The position numbers were made by a program, and so were the translations under genes. A stretch of DNA of 64,000 nucleotides. Origin: UBA6019 sp035535055 (GTDB lineage: Bacteria; Chloroflexota; Dormibacteria; Dormibacterales; Dormibacteraceae). Of the stretch, positions 29,862 to 38,401 are shown piece by piece. Below the pieces are notes generated by a model. It did not search any database. It was not told the origin of the DNA and saw nothing but the letters and a program-made list of their open reading frames with translations. The stretch's first letter is position 1, and every line of letters begins with the position of its first letter. Location: NCBI GenBank assembly GCA_035535055.1, contig DATLQT010000053.1, forward strand, positions 8,494 through 72,493. The letters run 5' to 3'.

Positions 29862-30857
29862 TCATCGACGTGACTCCACAGCCTGGAATTGTCGGAGGTT
29901 GAAGATCAGGACCGGCACCACCGCGAGCAGCAGCACGACCGCCACCGCGCTGGCGCCACCGGGGTTGCCCGCCTGGAAGAGCAGCTTGTACATCCGGTTG
30001 GCGAGGACGTCGGTGCCGAAGTTGCCCGCAGTCATGACGTAGACGATGTCGAACGCCTTCAGCGCGAAGATCACGAGCGTGGTACCGACCACCACGACTG
30101 TCGGCATCATCAGCGGGAAGATGATGCGTCGGAAGATGGTGATCTCCCCCGCGCCGTCGACGCGCGCCGCCTCCAGCAGGTCGGTCGGGATCCCCTTCAG
30201 TGCGGCGGAGAGGATGACCATCGAGAAGCCGACGATGCCCCAGATCCCGGCCGTGATCAGCGCGTAGTTGTTGACGTTGGGATCGCTGAGCCAGGTGATC
30301 GGCTGGAGATGGAAGAGGTTCACAACAACGGCGTTCATGGTCCCCGTCTGCGGCGTGTCCGGCGGCTGGTAGGTGTACATGAACTTCCAGATCACGCCCA
30401 GGGCGACCGAGGAGATCGCCATCGGCATGAAGATCAGCGACTTGACTATCGACTCGTAGGGAACGCGGTCGAAGATGACCGCGAGCAGGAGTCCGAAGAA
30501 GAGGACCAGGAGCGTATAGAGCACCAGCCAGAGGACGTTGTTGCGGATTGCGATCCAGGCTCCCCCGTTCGGGAAGTTGCCGAGCTGGACCGCGTAGTTG
30601 TGGAGCCCGACCCAGTTGCCCGCCGCGTTCTCGAAGCTTTGGATCACCGTGGCGATGGTCGGGAACACCAGGTAGCCGGCGACGAAGAGGAGGGCGGGGC
30701 CGACCCAGATCCAGGGCCGGACCCCGCCTCTGATGCGATCGGGAAAGAGGCGGACGAGGTACTCGCCAAAGATGATGTAGCCGGCCAGGACCGCCGGCAC
30801 GGCGACGATCACGACGACCAGCGTGACGACATCCGAGAGCAGGAGCCCTACGTCCAC
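29862..30857 (-). CDS. Sugar ABC transporter permease, MalF-like
   Basis: 331 aa with about eight membrane helices. Two N-terminal helices precede the conserved core, as in MalF. The EAA loop reads EAARVDGAGEITIFRRIIFPLMMPTV. The sequence LYTLLVLFFGLLLAVIFDR and the LIFMPMAISSVALGVIWKFMY region are CUT1-type. It follows the binding-protein gene by 41 bp. Confidence 0.94.
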   Translation of the reverse strand: MDVGLLLSDVVTLVVVIVAVPAVLAGYIIFGEYLVRLFPDRIRGGVRPWIWVGPALLFVAGYLVFPTIATVIQSFENAAGNWVGLHNYAVQLGNFPNGGAWIAIRNNVLWLVLYTLLVLFFGLLLAVIFDRVPYESIVKSLIFMPMAISSVALGVIWKFMYTYQPPDTPQTGTMNAVVVNLFHLQPITWLSDPNVNNYALITAGIWGIVGFSMVILSAALKGIPTDLLEAARVDGAGEITIFRRIIFPLMMPTVVVVGTTLVIFALKAFDIVYVMTAGNFGTDVLANRMYKLLFQAGNPGGASAVAVVLLLAVVPVLIFNLRQFQAVESRR

Positions 30858-30898
30858 CGCCTCATCTCTCCCTTGGTCTATTCAGTTGAGCCGGCACC

Positions 30899-32215
30899 TC
30901 AGGACGCGGTGTAGGCGGTCGATTGGACCTGGTCGAGGTTGGCCAAGATCGAGTCCAGCTTCGATTGGTCCTTGATGAAGTCGAGGATCGCGCTCCAGTA
31001 GGCGTTCTTCATGTCCGTCGGCATCAGGTCGCCCGCGTCGTACTTGGCCACCTTGGTGGAGACCAGGGCGGTCGCCGTGTCCTTCGACAGCTGGTCCGGG
31101 TAGTCGGACAGCGGGACGTCCTTGTTGGGCGAGATCTTGCCGCCGCGCTTGACCCAGATCGCCTGGGCGTTGGCGGTCAGCAGGTAGTTCAAAAGGGCCT
31201 TCGACTGCGGCGTGTTGTGGAACATCGACCACGCGTCACCGGAGACGACGTGCGAGCCCGCGTACTGGGTGCTCGCGTCAGGCAGCGGGAAGAAGGCGTA
31301 GTCGGTCCCCGCCTTGAGGCTCGGGTCGGCCTGGGTGAAGAAGCTGGTGATGAAGCTGGCCTGGTTCAGCATCATGCACTTGGGCGGGTTCTGGAACATC
31401 GGTGTGCCGACGTCGCCGAAGTTGGTGTTGATGATGTAATTGGAACCGCCGTAGACGTTGGAGTCGTTGGGGCCGAGGATGCTGCCGAAGGTGGTCCAGG
31501 CCTGCTTGATGGGAGCCGAGGTCCACTTCTGCTTGCCCTGCCACCACTGGTCGTAGACGGTCGGACCGACCAGGCTGAGGGTGATCTCCTTCTCGAAGTC
31601 GCTGCCCGCCCAGCCGGAGGCGGCGCCACTCTCGACGGCCATGCACCAGGGGGTGTCGCCGTTGGACTTCATCTTGTTCTGGAGGGCGATCAGGTCGTCC
31701 CAGGTCTTGGGCACGGTGTAGCCCTTTGCGGTCCAGACCTTCGGGTCGTACCACACCAGGCCCTTCAGCGCGGCCCAGGAGAAGACCTGGACCAGGTTGC
31801 CGTTTACGGTGCCGAGGTCGATCCAGCTCTTGTCGTAGGTGGACTTGAGCGCGTTCATGTCGATGACGTTCTGCAGCGGGACGACCTTCTTCTCGTTGGC
31901 GAAGCGGGTAAGCAGCGAAGGGCTGGGGGCCGCGGCCAGATCGGGCGGGTCGCCCGCGGCCACCTCGGTGGTTAGGACGGCGTCCTGGTCACGGGTGGCG
32001 ACGAACTGGACATCGATGCCGGTCTGCTGCTCGAAGGGCGCCAGGACGGCGTTGAAGGAGTCCAGCTCGCCATCTGTCCAGACGCCGAGGATGGTCACCG
32101 TCCCACCCTTGGCGGTGCTCGAGGAGTTGTTGGTGGCGCCGGGCGCACAGGCGGCTGCGAGGAGCAGCGCAACCAGGCCCAACACCAGCCTACGACTGTG
32201 TCTTAAGACGTGCAT
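30899..32215 (-). CDS. Extracellular sugar-binding lipoprotein of an ABC transporter
   Basis: 438 aa. A signal peptide with lipobox LAAAC (Cys23) anchors it to the outer face of the membrane. The mature part is a family 1 solute-binding protein: VTILGVWTDGELDSFNAVLAPFEQQTGIDVQF at its start, DPPDLAAAPSPSLL, and VSGDAWSMFHNTPQSKALLNYLL near the C-terminus. Aromatic-rich segments suit an oligosaccharide ligand. Neighbouring GH2 enzyme suggests a beta-linked galactoside, glucuronide or mannoside, but the ligand is not read from sequence. Confidence 0.94.
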   Translation of the reverse strand: MHVLRHSRRLVLGLVALLLAAACAPGATNNSSSTAKGGTVTILGVWTDGELDSFNAVLAPFEQQTGIDVQFVATRDQDAVLTTEVAAGDPPDLAAAPSPSLLTRFANEKKVVPLQNVIDMNALKSTYDKSWIDLGTVNGNLVQVFSWAALKGLVWYDPKVWTAKGYTVPKTWDDLIALQNKMKSNGDTPWCMAVESGAASGWAGSDFEKEITLSLVGPTVYDQWWQGKQKWTSAPIKQAWTTFGSILGPNDSNVYGGSNYIINTNFGDVGTPMFQNPPKCMMLNQASFITSFFTQADPSLKAGTDYAFFPLPDASTQYAGSHVVSGDAWSMFHNTPQSKALLNYLLTANAQAIWVKRGGKISPNKDVPLSDYPDQLSKDTATALVSTKVAKYDAGDLMPTDMKNAYWSAILDFIKDQSKLDSILANLDQVQSTAYTAS

Positions 32216-32258
32216 TCCGTACCCCCAATAACTGAGCCTCTAGTGACCGATTTCGCGA

Positions 32259-33329
32259 TCATACTCCTGCCTCCTGACGGTTTTTTAGCCGGTTCCGTCC
32301 GCGGGCCAAGCCGGGCTTCCCGGTGGAGGCACGGACGACGAGCTCGGTCTTCAACGGCGGCGGCGAGACGGCCGGCTTGCCCTGCAGCCGGCGGATCAGG
32401 AGGCTCGCCGCCAGGCGCCCCTTCTCCACTATCGGCTGCCTCACAGTGGTCAACGCGGGCGTGGTCCAGGCGGCCATCGGGAGGTCGTCGTAGCCGACCA
32501 CCGAGAAGTCCTCTGGAATTTTCAGGCCCGCCTCCTGCGCGGCGGCCAGCATGCCGAACGCGGCCATGTCGCTCATCACGAGCGCCGCGGTCGGACGCCG
32601 GCGACCGCGCGGAAGCGCGGCGAAGGCCCGCGCCCCTGACGCCATCGTCGCCGCGGCGGTGAGCTTGAAGGGCTCTGCCAGACCGGCCTCGAAAAAGGCC
32701 GCCTGGTAGCCCGCCAGCCGTCGTGCGGTGACCGGAGTCGGCCAGCTCCGGGAGCTGGTGGGCGGCAGCATCACGAGGGCCAGGTCACGATGACCGAGCC
32801 CTATCAGGTGGTGGGCAGCCGCCTCGGCACCGCCCGCGTCATCGACGTTGACCGCGAGTCGGAGGCTGTCGTCACCCGCGTCTTCGGAGTCGATCAGCAC
32901 GGCGGGGATGCCGAGCCGCTCCATGGTGGCGACCGCCGGGTCGCCGCCGCCGAGACCGAGGGTTATGAAGCCGTCGACCGAGGCGGCCCGGATCGCGCCC
33001 TCGAGGGAGCCGTCGAGCGGTGGCACCAAGAGCAGGTTCAGGTCGTGCGCCTCGCAGAGGTCGGCGAGGCCCTGGATGATCTCCGCCGTGAACTGGTTGG
33101 CGAAGACGGTCGCCAGCCGCTGCGGGACCAGCAGGCCGATTGAGCCGCTTCGCCGGAGCGACAGCGCCCGCGCGGCGGGATGGGGCGTGTAGCCGACCTC
33201 GCGGGCGACCCCGAGCACCCGGTCAAGGGTCGCCTGGCTCAGGCGCTCAGGGTTGTTGAAGGCGAAGGAGACGGCGGTCACCGACACGCCCGCGGCGACC
33301 GCCACGTCAGCGATGGTGACGCGCGCCAC
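32259..33329 (-). CDS. LacI family transcriptional regulator
   Basis: 356 aa. The N-terminal helix-turn-helix is TIADVAVAAGVSVTAVSFAFN, with a hinge PHPAARALSLRRS, followed by a periplasmic-binding-like effector domain (IGLLVPQ, DGFITLGLGG, FSVVGYDDLPMA). It sits between the GH2 gene and the transporter genes on the same strand, so it most likely represses this sugar-use operon until the imported sugar binds. A candidate operator is the inverted repeat at 33397-33412, 68 bp before its start. Confidence 0.93.
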   Translation of the reverse strand: MARVTIADVAVAAGVSVTAVSFAFNNPERLSQATLDRVLGVAREVGYTPHPAARALSLRRSGSIGLLVPQRLATVFANQFTAEIIQGLADLCEAHDLNLLLVPPLDGSLEGAIRAASVDGFITLGLGGGDPAVATMERLGIPAVLIDSEDAGDDSLRLAVNVDDAGGAEAAAHHLIGLGHRDLALVMLPPTSSRSWPTPVTARRLAGYQAAFFEAGLAEPFKLTAAATMASGARAFAALPRGRRRPTAALVMSDMAAFGMLAAAQEAGLKIPEDFSVVGYDDLPMAAWTTPALTTVRQPIVEKGRLAASLLIRRLQGKPAVSPPPLKTELVVRASTGKPGLARGRNRLKNRQEAGV

Positions 33330-33396
33330 AGCGCAACCGATCAGGGCCCCGGAAATCCGGCTCCGGCAACAACGTCGCTACCCCAGCATCGCTAAA

Positions 33397-33412
33397 CCGC
33401 TTTAACAAGCGG
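33397..33412. promoter_or_regulatory. Inverted repeat CCGCTT-TAAC-AAGCGG: candidate LacI operator or GH2 terminator
   Basis: A perfect 6-bp palindrome with a 4-nt centre lies between the GH2 stop and the lacI start. Position and symmetry suit a LacI-family operator, although the usual central CG is absent. On the minus strand the hairpin is followed by TTTAG, so a weak intrinsic terminator for the GH2 gene is the alternative reading. Confidence 0.45.
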
Positions 33413-33453
33413 ATTTCGCGGAATCGTAGGTCCGCCGCTCGGTCAATGTCAAT

Positions 33454-35154
33454 TCACCCGGTCCGGGCGCCTGTTTTTTCGTGGCAAGCGCACATCGGTC
33501 CCTGGCGCTGCTTGGGGGTCAGCGTGGCCTTCCTGAGCAGAGGCGGCGACGCCTTGGGGCGGCGGTCGAAGGTCAGCAGTCCATTGCGTTCCTGCTCGAC
33601 GTCGGTCAGCTGCGTATAGCAGAAGCCCTCCACCGGCCCCGGCCCCATCAGCGCCCGGACCTGCTCGCCATAGGCCTCGAGCAGGCCGCCAGCTCCGTCG
33701 ACCTGGCCGTAACCCCAGGTGTCGTCTCCCGTCAGCGTGGCTCCGCCGAACTCGCTCACGATCACCGGCTGCCCGTGGTGGCCGAACCCCGGCAGGTACG
33801 GCGGATGTGGCCGGCCCGCGGGCGCGAGGGCTGACTCCAGGCTGAGGTAGCGGGCGGCGAGCTCGGCCGCCGGTGCGTAGTCGTGGAAGGTGAGGAGGTC
33901 GGTGTTCGCGTGCTCCCAGCCGTCGTTGGAGACGGCCGGCCGGGTCGGGTCGAGGCGGCGGGTCAGGTCGTGCAGCGCCTCGACGAAGCGCGCCTGGACT
34001 GAGACGTCGACGCCGCCAAGCCCGAAGCTCTCGTTCATCGGCACCCAGGCCACCACCGACGGGTGGTCGCGGTCCCGGCGCACGGCGTCCCCCCATTCGG
34101 CCAGGGTCCGCCGCTCCGCGTCATCCGAGTGCGCGTGGGCGTTGGGCATCTCCGACCAGACCAAGAAGCCGAGCCGGTCGGCCCAGTGCAGCCAGCGCGG
34201 GTCCTCGACCTTCTGGTGCTTGCGGGCGCCGTTGAAACCGAGCTGCTTGGCGAGCCGGATGTCCCGCGCCAGGTCGGCGTCGGCCGGCGCCGTTAGCAGC
34301 CCGCCGGGGAAGTAGCCTTGGTCGAGCACCAGCCGCTGGACGTAGGGCTCCCCGTTGAGCAGGAAGAGCCCTCCACGCATCTCGACGGTCCTCAGCCCGA
34401 AGTGGGTTGAAACGCGGTCCAGCTCGCGCTCGCCGTCGAGGAGGCGGACCGCAAGGCTGTAGAGGTTGGGCGCCTCCGGGCTCCAGGGCGCCACCGGGTA
34501 GAGCTCCATCCGGCCCCCCCCGGCGGGGCCGGACCAGCGGCCGGCGGCCGCGCCGCGCAGGGTGGCGACCAGTTCCACGCTCCCGTCCCCCTCCACCTCG
34601 AAGCCCAGCGCACCCGCGTTGAGGTCGGGGCGGAGCCGGATGGAGACGAGGTGGCGCGCGGGCAGGGGCTCCAGCCAGACGGTCTGCCAGATGCCGCTGG
34701 TGGGCGTGTAGAAGATCCTTTCCGATGCGGGCTTCCAGTACTGCTTGCCACGCGGGATGGTGAGGTCGGCCAGCTGGTCCTCAGCCCGCACCAAGAGCTC
34801 GTTGCCTCGGGCCCGGATGGCATCGGTGACGTCGGCGCTGAAGGGGGTGTGGCCGCCCTCGTGGCGGGCCACCTCCTCTCCGTTGACCCAGACGGCCGCC
34901 CGGTAGTCGACCGCCCCGAAGTGCAAGAGCAGCCGGTCTCCGGGCGGCCGGTCGAAGCGCCGCCGGTACCAGAGGACGTCGCCGGGATCACGGAGCCCGA
35001 CGCCCGACAGCTCGGACTGGGGAGCGAAGGGGACCAGGATCCGGCTGTCGAAGACCGGCCGCTCGCCGGCGCCGAACTCCCACTCGCCGTTGAGGTTCCG
35101 CCAGCGCCGCCGCCGCAGCTGGGGACGCGGGTACTCGGGGCGGGGGATGTTCAG
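33454..35154 (-). CDS. GH2 family glycoside hydrolase (beta-galactosidase/glucuronidase type)
   Basis: About 566 aa if it starts at CTG 35154 (N-terminal NIPRPEYPRPQL then RWRNLNGEWEF, the standard GH2 opening). No ATG, GTG or TTG occurs in frame between the upstream stop region and TTG 34926, which would delete half of the sugar-binding jelly roll. The acid/base Glu is in VAWVPMNESFG (Asn-Glu pair) and the nucleophile Glu in VIVSEFGG. Domains in order are jelly roll, Ig-like and TIM barrel. Short single-barrel GH2 enzymes include beta-galactosidases, glucuronidases and mannosidases. It is upstream of lacI and the sugar ABC transporter, and its start is 85 bp from dnaE2. Confidence 0.85.
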   Translation of the reverse strand: MNIPRPEYPRPQLRRRRWRNLNGEWEFGAGERPVFDSRILVPFAPQSELSGVGLRDPGDVLWYRRRFDRPPGDRLLLHFGAVDYRAAVWVNGEEVARHEGGHTPFSADVTDAIRARGNELLVRAEDQLADLTIPRGKQYWKPASERIFYTPTSGIWQTVWLEPLPARHLVSIRLRPDLNAGALGFEVEGDGSVELVATLRGAAAGRWSGPAGGGRMELYPVAPWSPEAPNLYSLAVRLLDGERELDRVSTHFGLRTVEMRGGLFLLNGEPYVQRLVLDQGYFPGGLLTAPADADLARDIRLAKQLGFNGARKHQKVEDPRWLHWADRLGFLVWSEMPNAHAHSDDAERRTLAEWGDAVRRDRDHPSVVAWVPMNESFGLGGVDVSVQARFVEALHDLTRRLDPTRPAVSNDGWEHANTDLLTFHDYAPAAELAARYLSLESALAPAGRPHPPYLPGFGHHGQPVIVSEFGGATLTGDDTWGYGQVDGAGGLLEAYGEQVRALMGPGPVEGFCYTQLTDVEQERNGLLTFDRRPKASPPLLRKATLTPKQRQGPMCACHEKTGARTG

Positions 35155-35205
35155 TGGGGTCGGGCCGACTCGGAGACCATTTTCAGAGGAAGATTCTGCT
35201 CCCGC

Positions 35206-35233
35206 TTGCCCTTTCGAACATCTGTTCGATAAT
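35206..35233 (+). promoter_or_regulatory. LexA-controlled, apparently leaderless promoter of dnaE2
   Basis: TTGCCC (-35, 35206-35211), 16 nt, GATAAT (-10, 35228-35233). The LexA box CGAAC-ATCT-GTTCG fills 35215-35228 and overlaps the -10 by one base. Six nt separate the -10 from the GTG at 35240, where transcription would start, so the first transcribed base is about the first base of the start codon. The box differs from the imuA box at one position in the centre. Confidence 0.88.
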
Positions 35234-35239
35234 GCGTTG

Positions 35240-38200
35240 GTGGGGACCCCGTACGTCGAGCTGCACTGTCATTCGAACTACTCCTTCCTGGACGGCGCCA
35301 GCCATCCCGAGGAACTGGTCGAGCGGGCGGTCGAGCTGGGCATGCCGGCGCTGGGGATCACCGACCACGGCGGCGTCTACGGGGCTGTCAAGTTCGTCAA
35401 CCACTGCCGCAGGGTCGGCATCCGCCCCGTCGTCGGCGCCGAGCTGGAGGTGGACGGCCGCCACCTGCTGCTGATCGCGCGCTCGATGGCCGGCTGGTCG
35501 AGCCTCACCCGGCTCCTGAGCCATGCCCACCGAGACCAGCCCAAGGGCGAGGCGCGGACCACGCTGGAGAAGGTCGCCGAGCTTCACCGCGACCTCTTCT
35601 GCCTGACCGGCTGCCGGCCCGTCGACCAAGCATGGCTGCGCTCGTTGCAGGACGTTTTCGGGCGGGAATCGGTGTTCGTGGAGCTGCACAACCACCTCCG
35701 TCCCGAGGATGCCTGGCTGGCCGCGGGCCAGTCCGAGCTGGCCCGCCGCTGCGGCGCCCGGACGGTCGCCACCAACAACGTCCACTACCACGTCCCCTCC
35801 CGCCGTCCCCTCCACGACGTGCTGGTGGCGATCCGCAACCGGATGACGCTGGAGGAGGCGCGGGGACACTTGAAGCCGAACTCCGAGTACTTCCTCAAGA
35901 GCGGGGCCGAGATGGGGGCGGTGCTGGGCGCCCACCCCGACGCGCTGGCGGCAGGCTACGAGATCGCCCAGGCCTGCGACGTGAGCCTCGACTTCAGGGA
36001 CGTCCGCTTCCCGGGCTTCAAGGTGCCCGAGGGCGAGACCCCTTTCAGCTTTCTCCATGGGCTGGTCCAAGACGGCGCCCGCGAGCGCTACCACCCGATC
36101 ACGCCGGCCGTCTCCCGCCGGCTCCAAAAGGAGTTGGACGTGATCGACAAGACCGGGCTGGCCGAGTTCTTCCTCATCAACTGGGACCTGATGCGGTTCG
36201 CGAAGGAGAACGGCGTGCCCGGCCAGGGGCGGGGCAGCGCGGCCGACTCGATCGTCGCTTACGTGCTCGGCATCACCCGGGTCGACCCGATCGAGCACAA
36301 CCTCCTCTTCGAGCGCTTCCTGCACGAGGAGATGACCTCGACGCCGGACATCGACATCGACTTCTCGACCGCCCACCGCGAGCAGATCATCCAGTACGTG
36401 TACCAGAAGTACGGCTGGGAGAGGACCGGGATGGTCTGCAACGTGGTCACCTTCCAGCCCCGGATGGCGGCTCGCCAGGTGGGCAAGGCTCTCGGCTTCC
36501 CGCCCGACGTGGTCGACCGACTGGCCAAGTCGGTCGACTCCTGGTTCCCCGGCTCGATGGAGGAGACGGCCGCCCAGGCGGGCTTCGAACAGCTGACCGG
36601 CTCGGCGCCCTGGCGGCAGTTCACGGCGCTCTGCAACCAGGTGCTGAACTTCCCGCGGCACCTGTCGATCCACGTCGGCGGGATGCTCGTCACCGGGGAG
36701 CCGCTGATCGACATCGCGCCGGTCGAGCCGGCGACGATGCCCGGCCGGGTGGTGGTCCAGTTCGACAAGGACGACGTCGAGGACCTGGGCCTGATCAAGA
36801 TGGACATGCTCGGGCTGCGGACGCTGAGCGTGATCGCCGAGTGCCTGGACCTGGCGAAGGCGAAGACCGGCTCCCGGCCCGACCTCGACCGGCTGCCGCT
36901 CGATGACCCCGAGGTCTACCGCATCTGCGGCGAGGCCGACACCATCGGTGTCTTCCAGATCGAGTCACGGGCCCAGATGCAAACCCTGCCGCGGACCCGG
37001 CCGGCCGTCTTCAACGACCTGGTGGTGGAGGTGGCGATCATCCGACCGGGGCCGATCCAGGGCAACGCGGTGCACCCCTACATCCGCCGCAAGCAGGGCA
37101 AGGAGGAGGTCACCTACGCCCACCCGCTGCTGGAGCCGATCCTCCACGACACGCTCGGGGTGATCCTTTACCAGGAGCAGATCCTCGAGATCTGCATCGC
37201 CGTGGCGGGGATGACCGCCGGCTCTGCCGACCGTTTCCGACGGGCGATGAACCGGCACCGCTCGCGGATCGAGATGGCGAGCCTCCACGACGGCTTCGTC
37301 GAGGGCTGCCTCCGTAACGACGTGCCTGGCGAGACCGCCGAGGACCTCTTCCACGCCATCGAGGGATTCGCCGCCTTCGGCTTCTGCCGCTCCCACGCGG
37401 CGGCCTTCGCGCGCACCTCCTACGAGACCGTCTGGCTCAAGCTCCACCACCCGACCGAGTACTACTGCGGGTTGCTCAACAACCAGCCGATGGGCTTCTA
37501 CCATCCCTCGGTGCTGGTCGAGGACGCCAAGCGCCACGGTGTCCCGGTGCTGCCGGTGGATGTCAATCGCTCGGCCGACCGCTGCCTTCCCGTCTTGTTT
37601 GAGGAAGGGGGGAAGTTTCCTCCCTTGCATCGGCCGGCCGAAACCCTTCCACCGATGCAACCCCCTTGGCCGAACGCGGTGCGGCTGGGCTTCAACTACG
37701 TGAAGGAGATGGGCGCCGGACCGCGGGAGGCGATCTTCGCCGAGCGCTCGCGAGGTGACTTCACGTCCTTCGACGACTTCCAGGACCGGATGCGGCGTAA
37801 ACCGCCCACCGCCGAGGCGATCCAGAACCTGGTCATGGTCGGCGCCTTCGAGTCGCTGGGCATCCCCCGCCGGGAGCTGCTCTGGCGCTGGCAGGAGGGG
37901 CAGCGGGCGCGGGGCCGCAAGCGTGGAATCGACCCCCAGGCGTCCTTCCATCTGGACGCCGCTCCGCCGCCGCTGGGCGAGGTCACACCGATCGAGTCGA
38001 CGCGCCTCGAGTACGCCATCAGCGAGCTCTCCACCGGACGTCACCTGGTCCACTACTGGCGCGACCGGCTGGAGGCCCTCGGGGTGCTGGACAGCATCCA
38101 GGCGAAGAAGGTGCCGACCGGCCGGACGGTCCGGGTGGGCGGCCTGGTGATCGTCCGCCAGGCGCCGGGGACGGCCAAGAAGCTGCGCTTCTTCACGCTC

Positions 38201-38401
38201 GAGGACGAGCTCGGCCACGTCAACGTCACCTTCATGCCCGACGTCTACGAGCGCTACCGGAAGGTCGCCAACTCCAACTCGATCCTGGTCGTGGAGGGCG
38301 TCATGCAGCGGCAGGACGAGGTCCACTCGGTGCTGGCCAGGTCGGTGATCGGCCTCCAGGCAAAGGACCGCGAGCTCCCGACTTCGCATGATTACCGGTG
38401 A
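35240..38401 (+). CDS. dnaE2: Error-prone DNA polymerase III alpha subunit DnaE2 (ImuC)
   Basis: 1053 aa from GTG 35240 (TTG 35237 is the alternative); an open frame further upstream is antisense to the GH2 gene. The PHP domain begins VELHCHSNYSFLDGASHPEELV. The polymerase palm has GQGRGSAADSIVAYVLGIT and the catalytic TPDIDIDFSTAHRE. FGFCRSHAAAFARTSYETVWLKLHHP and GLLNNQPMGFYHPS are typical of DnaE2 rather than the replicative DnaE1. An OB fold closes the chain (VRVGGLVIVRQAPGTAKK). With ImuA and ImuB it carries out damage-induced mutagenic bypass, and its LexA box ties it to the imuAB operon 12 kb away. Confidence 0.96.
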   Translation: MGTPYVELHCHSNYSFLDGASHPEELVERAVELGMPALGITDHGGVYGAVKFVNHCRRVGIRPVVGAELEVDGRHLLLIARSMAGWSSLTRLLSHAHRDQPKGEARTTLEKVAELHRDLFCLTGCRPVDQAWLRSLQDVFGRESVFVELHNHLRPEDAWLAAGQSELARRCGARTVATNNVHYHVPSRRPLHDVLVAIRNRMTLEEARGHLKPNSEYFLKSGAEMGAVLGAHPDALAAGYEIAQACDVSLDFRDVRFPGFKVPEGETPFSFLHGLVQDGARERYHPITPAVSRRLQKELDVIDKTGLAEFFLINWDLMRFAKENGVPGQGRGSAADSIVAYVLGITRVDPIEHNLLFERFLHEEMTSTPDIDIDFSTAHREQIIQYVYQKYGWERTGMVCNVVTFQPRMAARQVGKALGFPPDVVDRLAKSVDSWFPGSMEETAAQAGFEQLTGSAPWRQFTALCNQVLNFPRHLSIHVGGMLVTGEPLIDIAPVEPATMPGRVVVQFDKDDVEDLGLIKMDMLGLRTLSVIAECLDLAKAKTGSRPDLDRLPLDDPEVYRICGEADTIGVFQIESRAQMQTLPRTRPAVFNDLVVEVAIIRPGPIQGNAVHPYIRRKQGKEEVTYAHPLLEPILHDTLGVILYQEQILEICIAVAGMTAGSADRFRRAMNRHRSRIEMASLHDGFVEGCLRNDVPGETAEDLFHAIEGFAAFGFCRSHAAAFARTSYETVWLKLHHPTEYYCGLLNNQPMGFYHPSVLVEDAKRHGVPVLPVDVNRSADRCLPVLFEEGGKFPPLHRPAETLPPMQPPWPNAVRLGFNYVKEMGAGPREAIFAERSRGDFTSFDDFQDRMRRKPPTAEAIQNLVMVGAFESLGIPRRELLWRWQEGQRARGRKRGIDPQASFHLDAAPPPLGEVTPIESTRLEYAISELSTGRHLVHYWRDRLEALGVLDSIQAKKVPTGRTVRVGGLVIVRQAPGTAKKLRFFTLEDELGHVNVTFMPDVYERYRKVANSNSILVVEGVMQRQDEVHSVLARSVIGLQAKDRELPTSHDYR

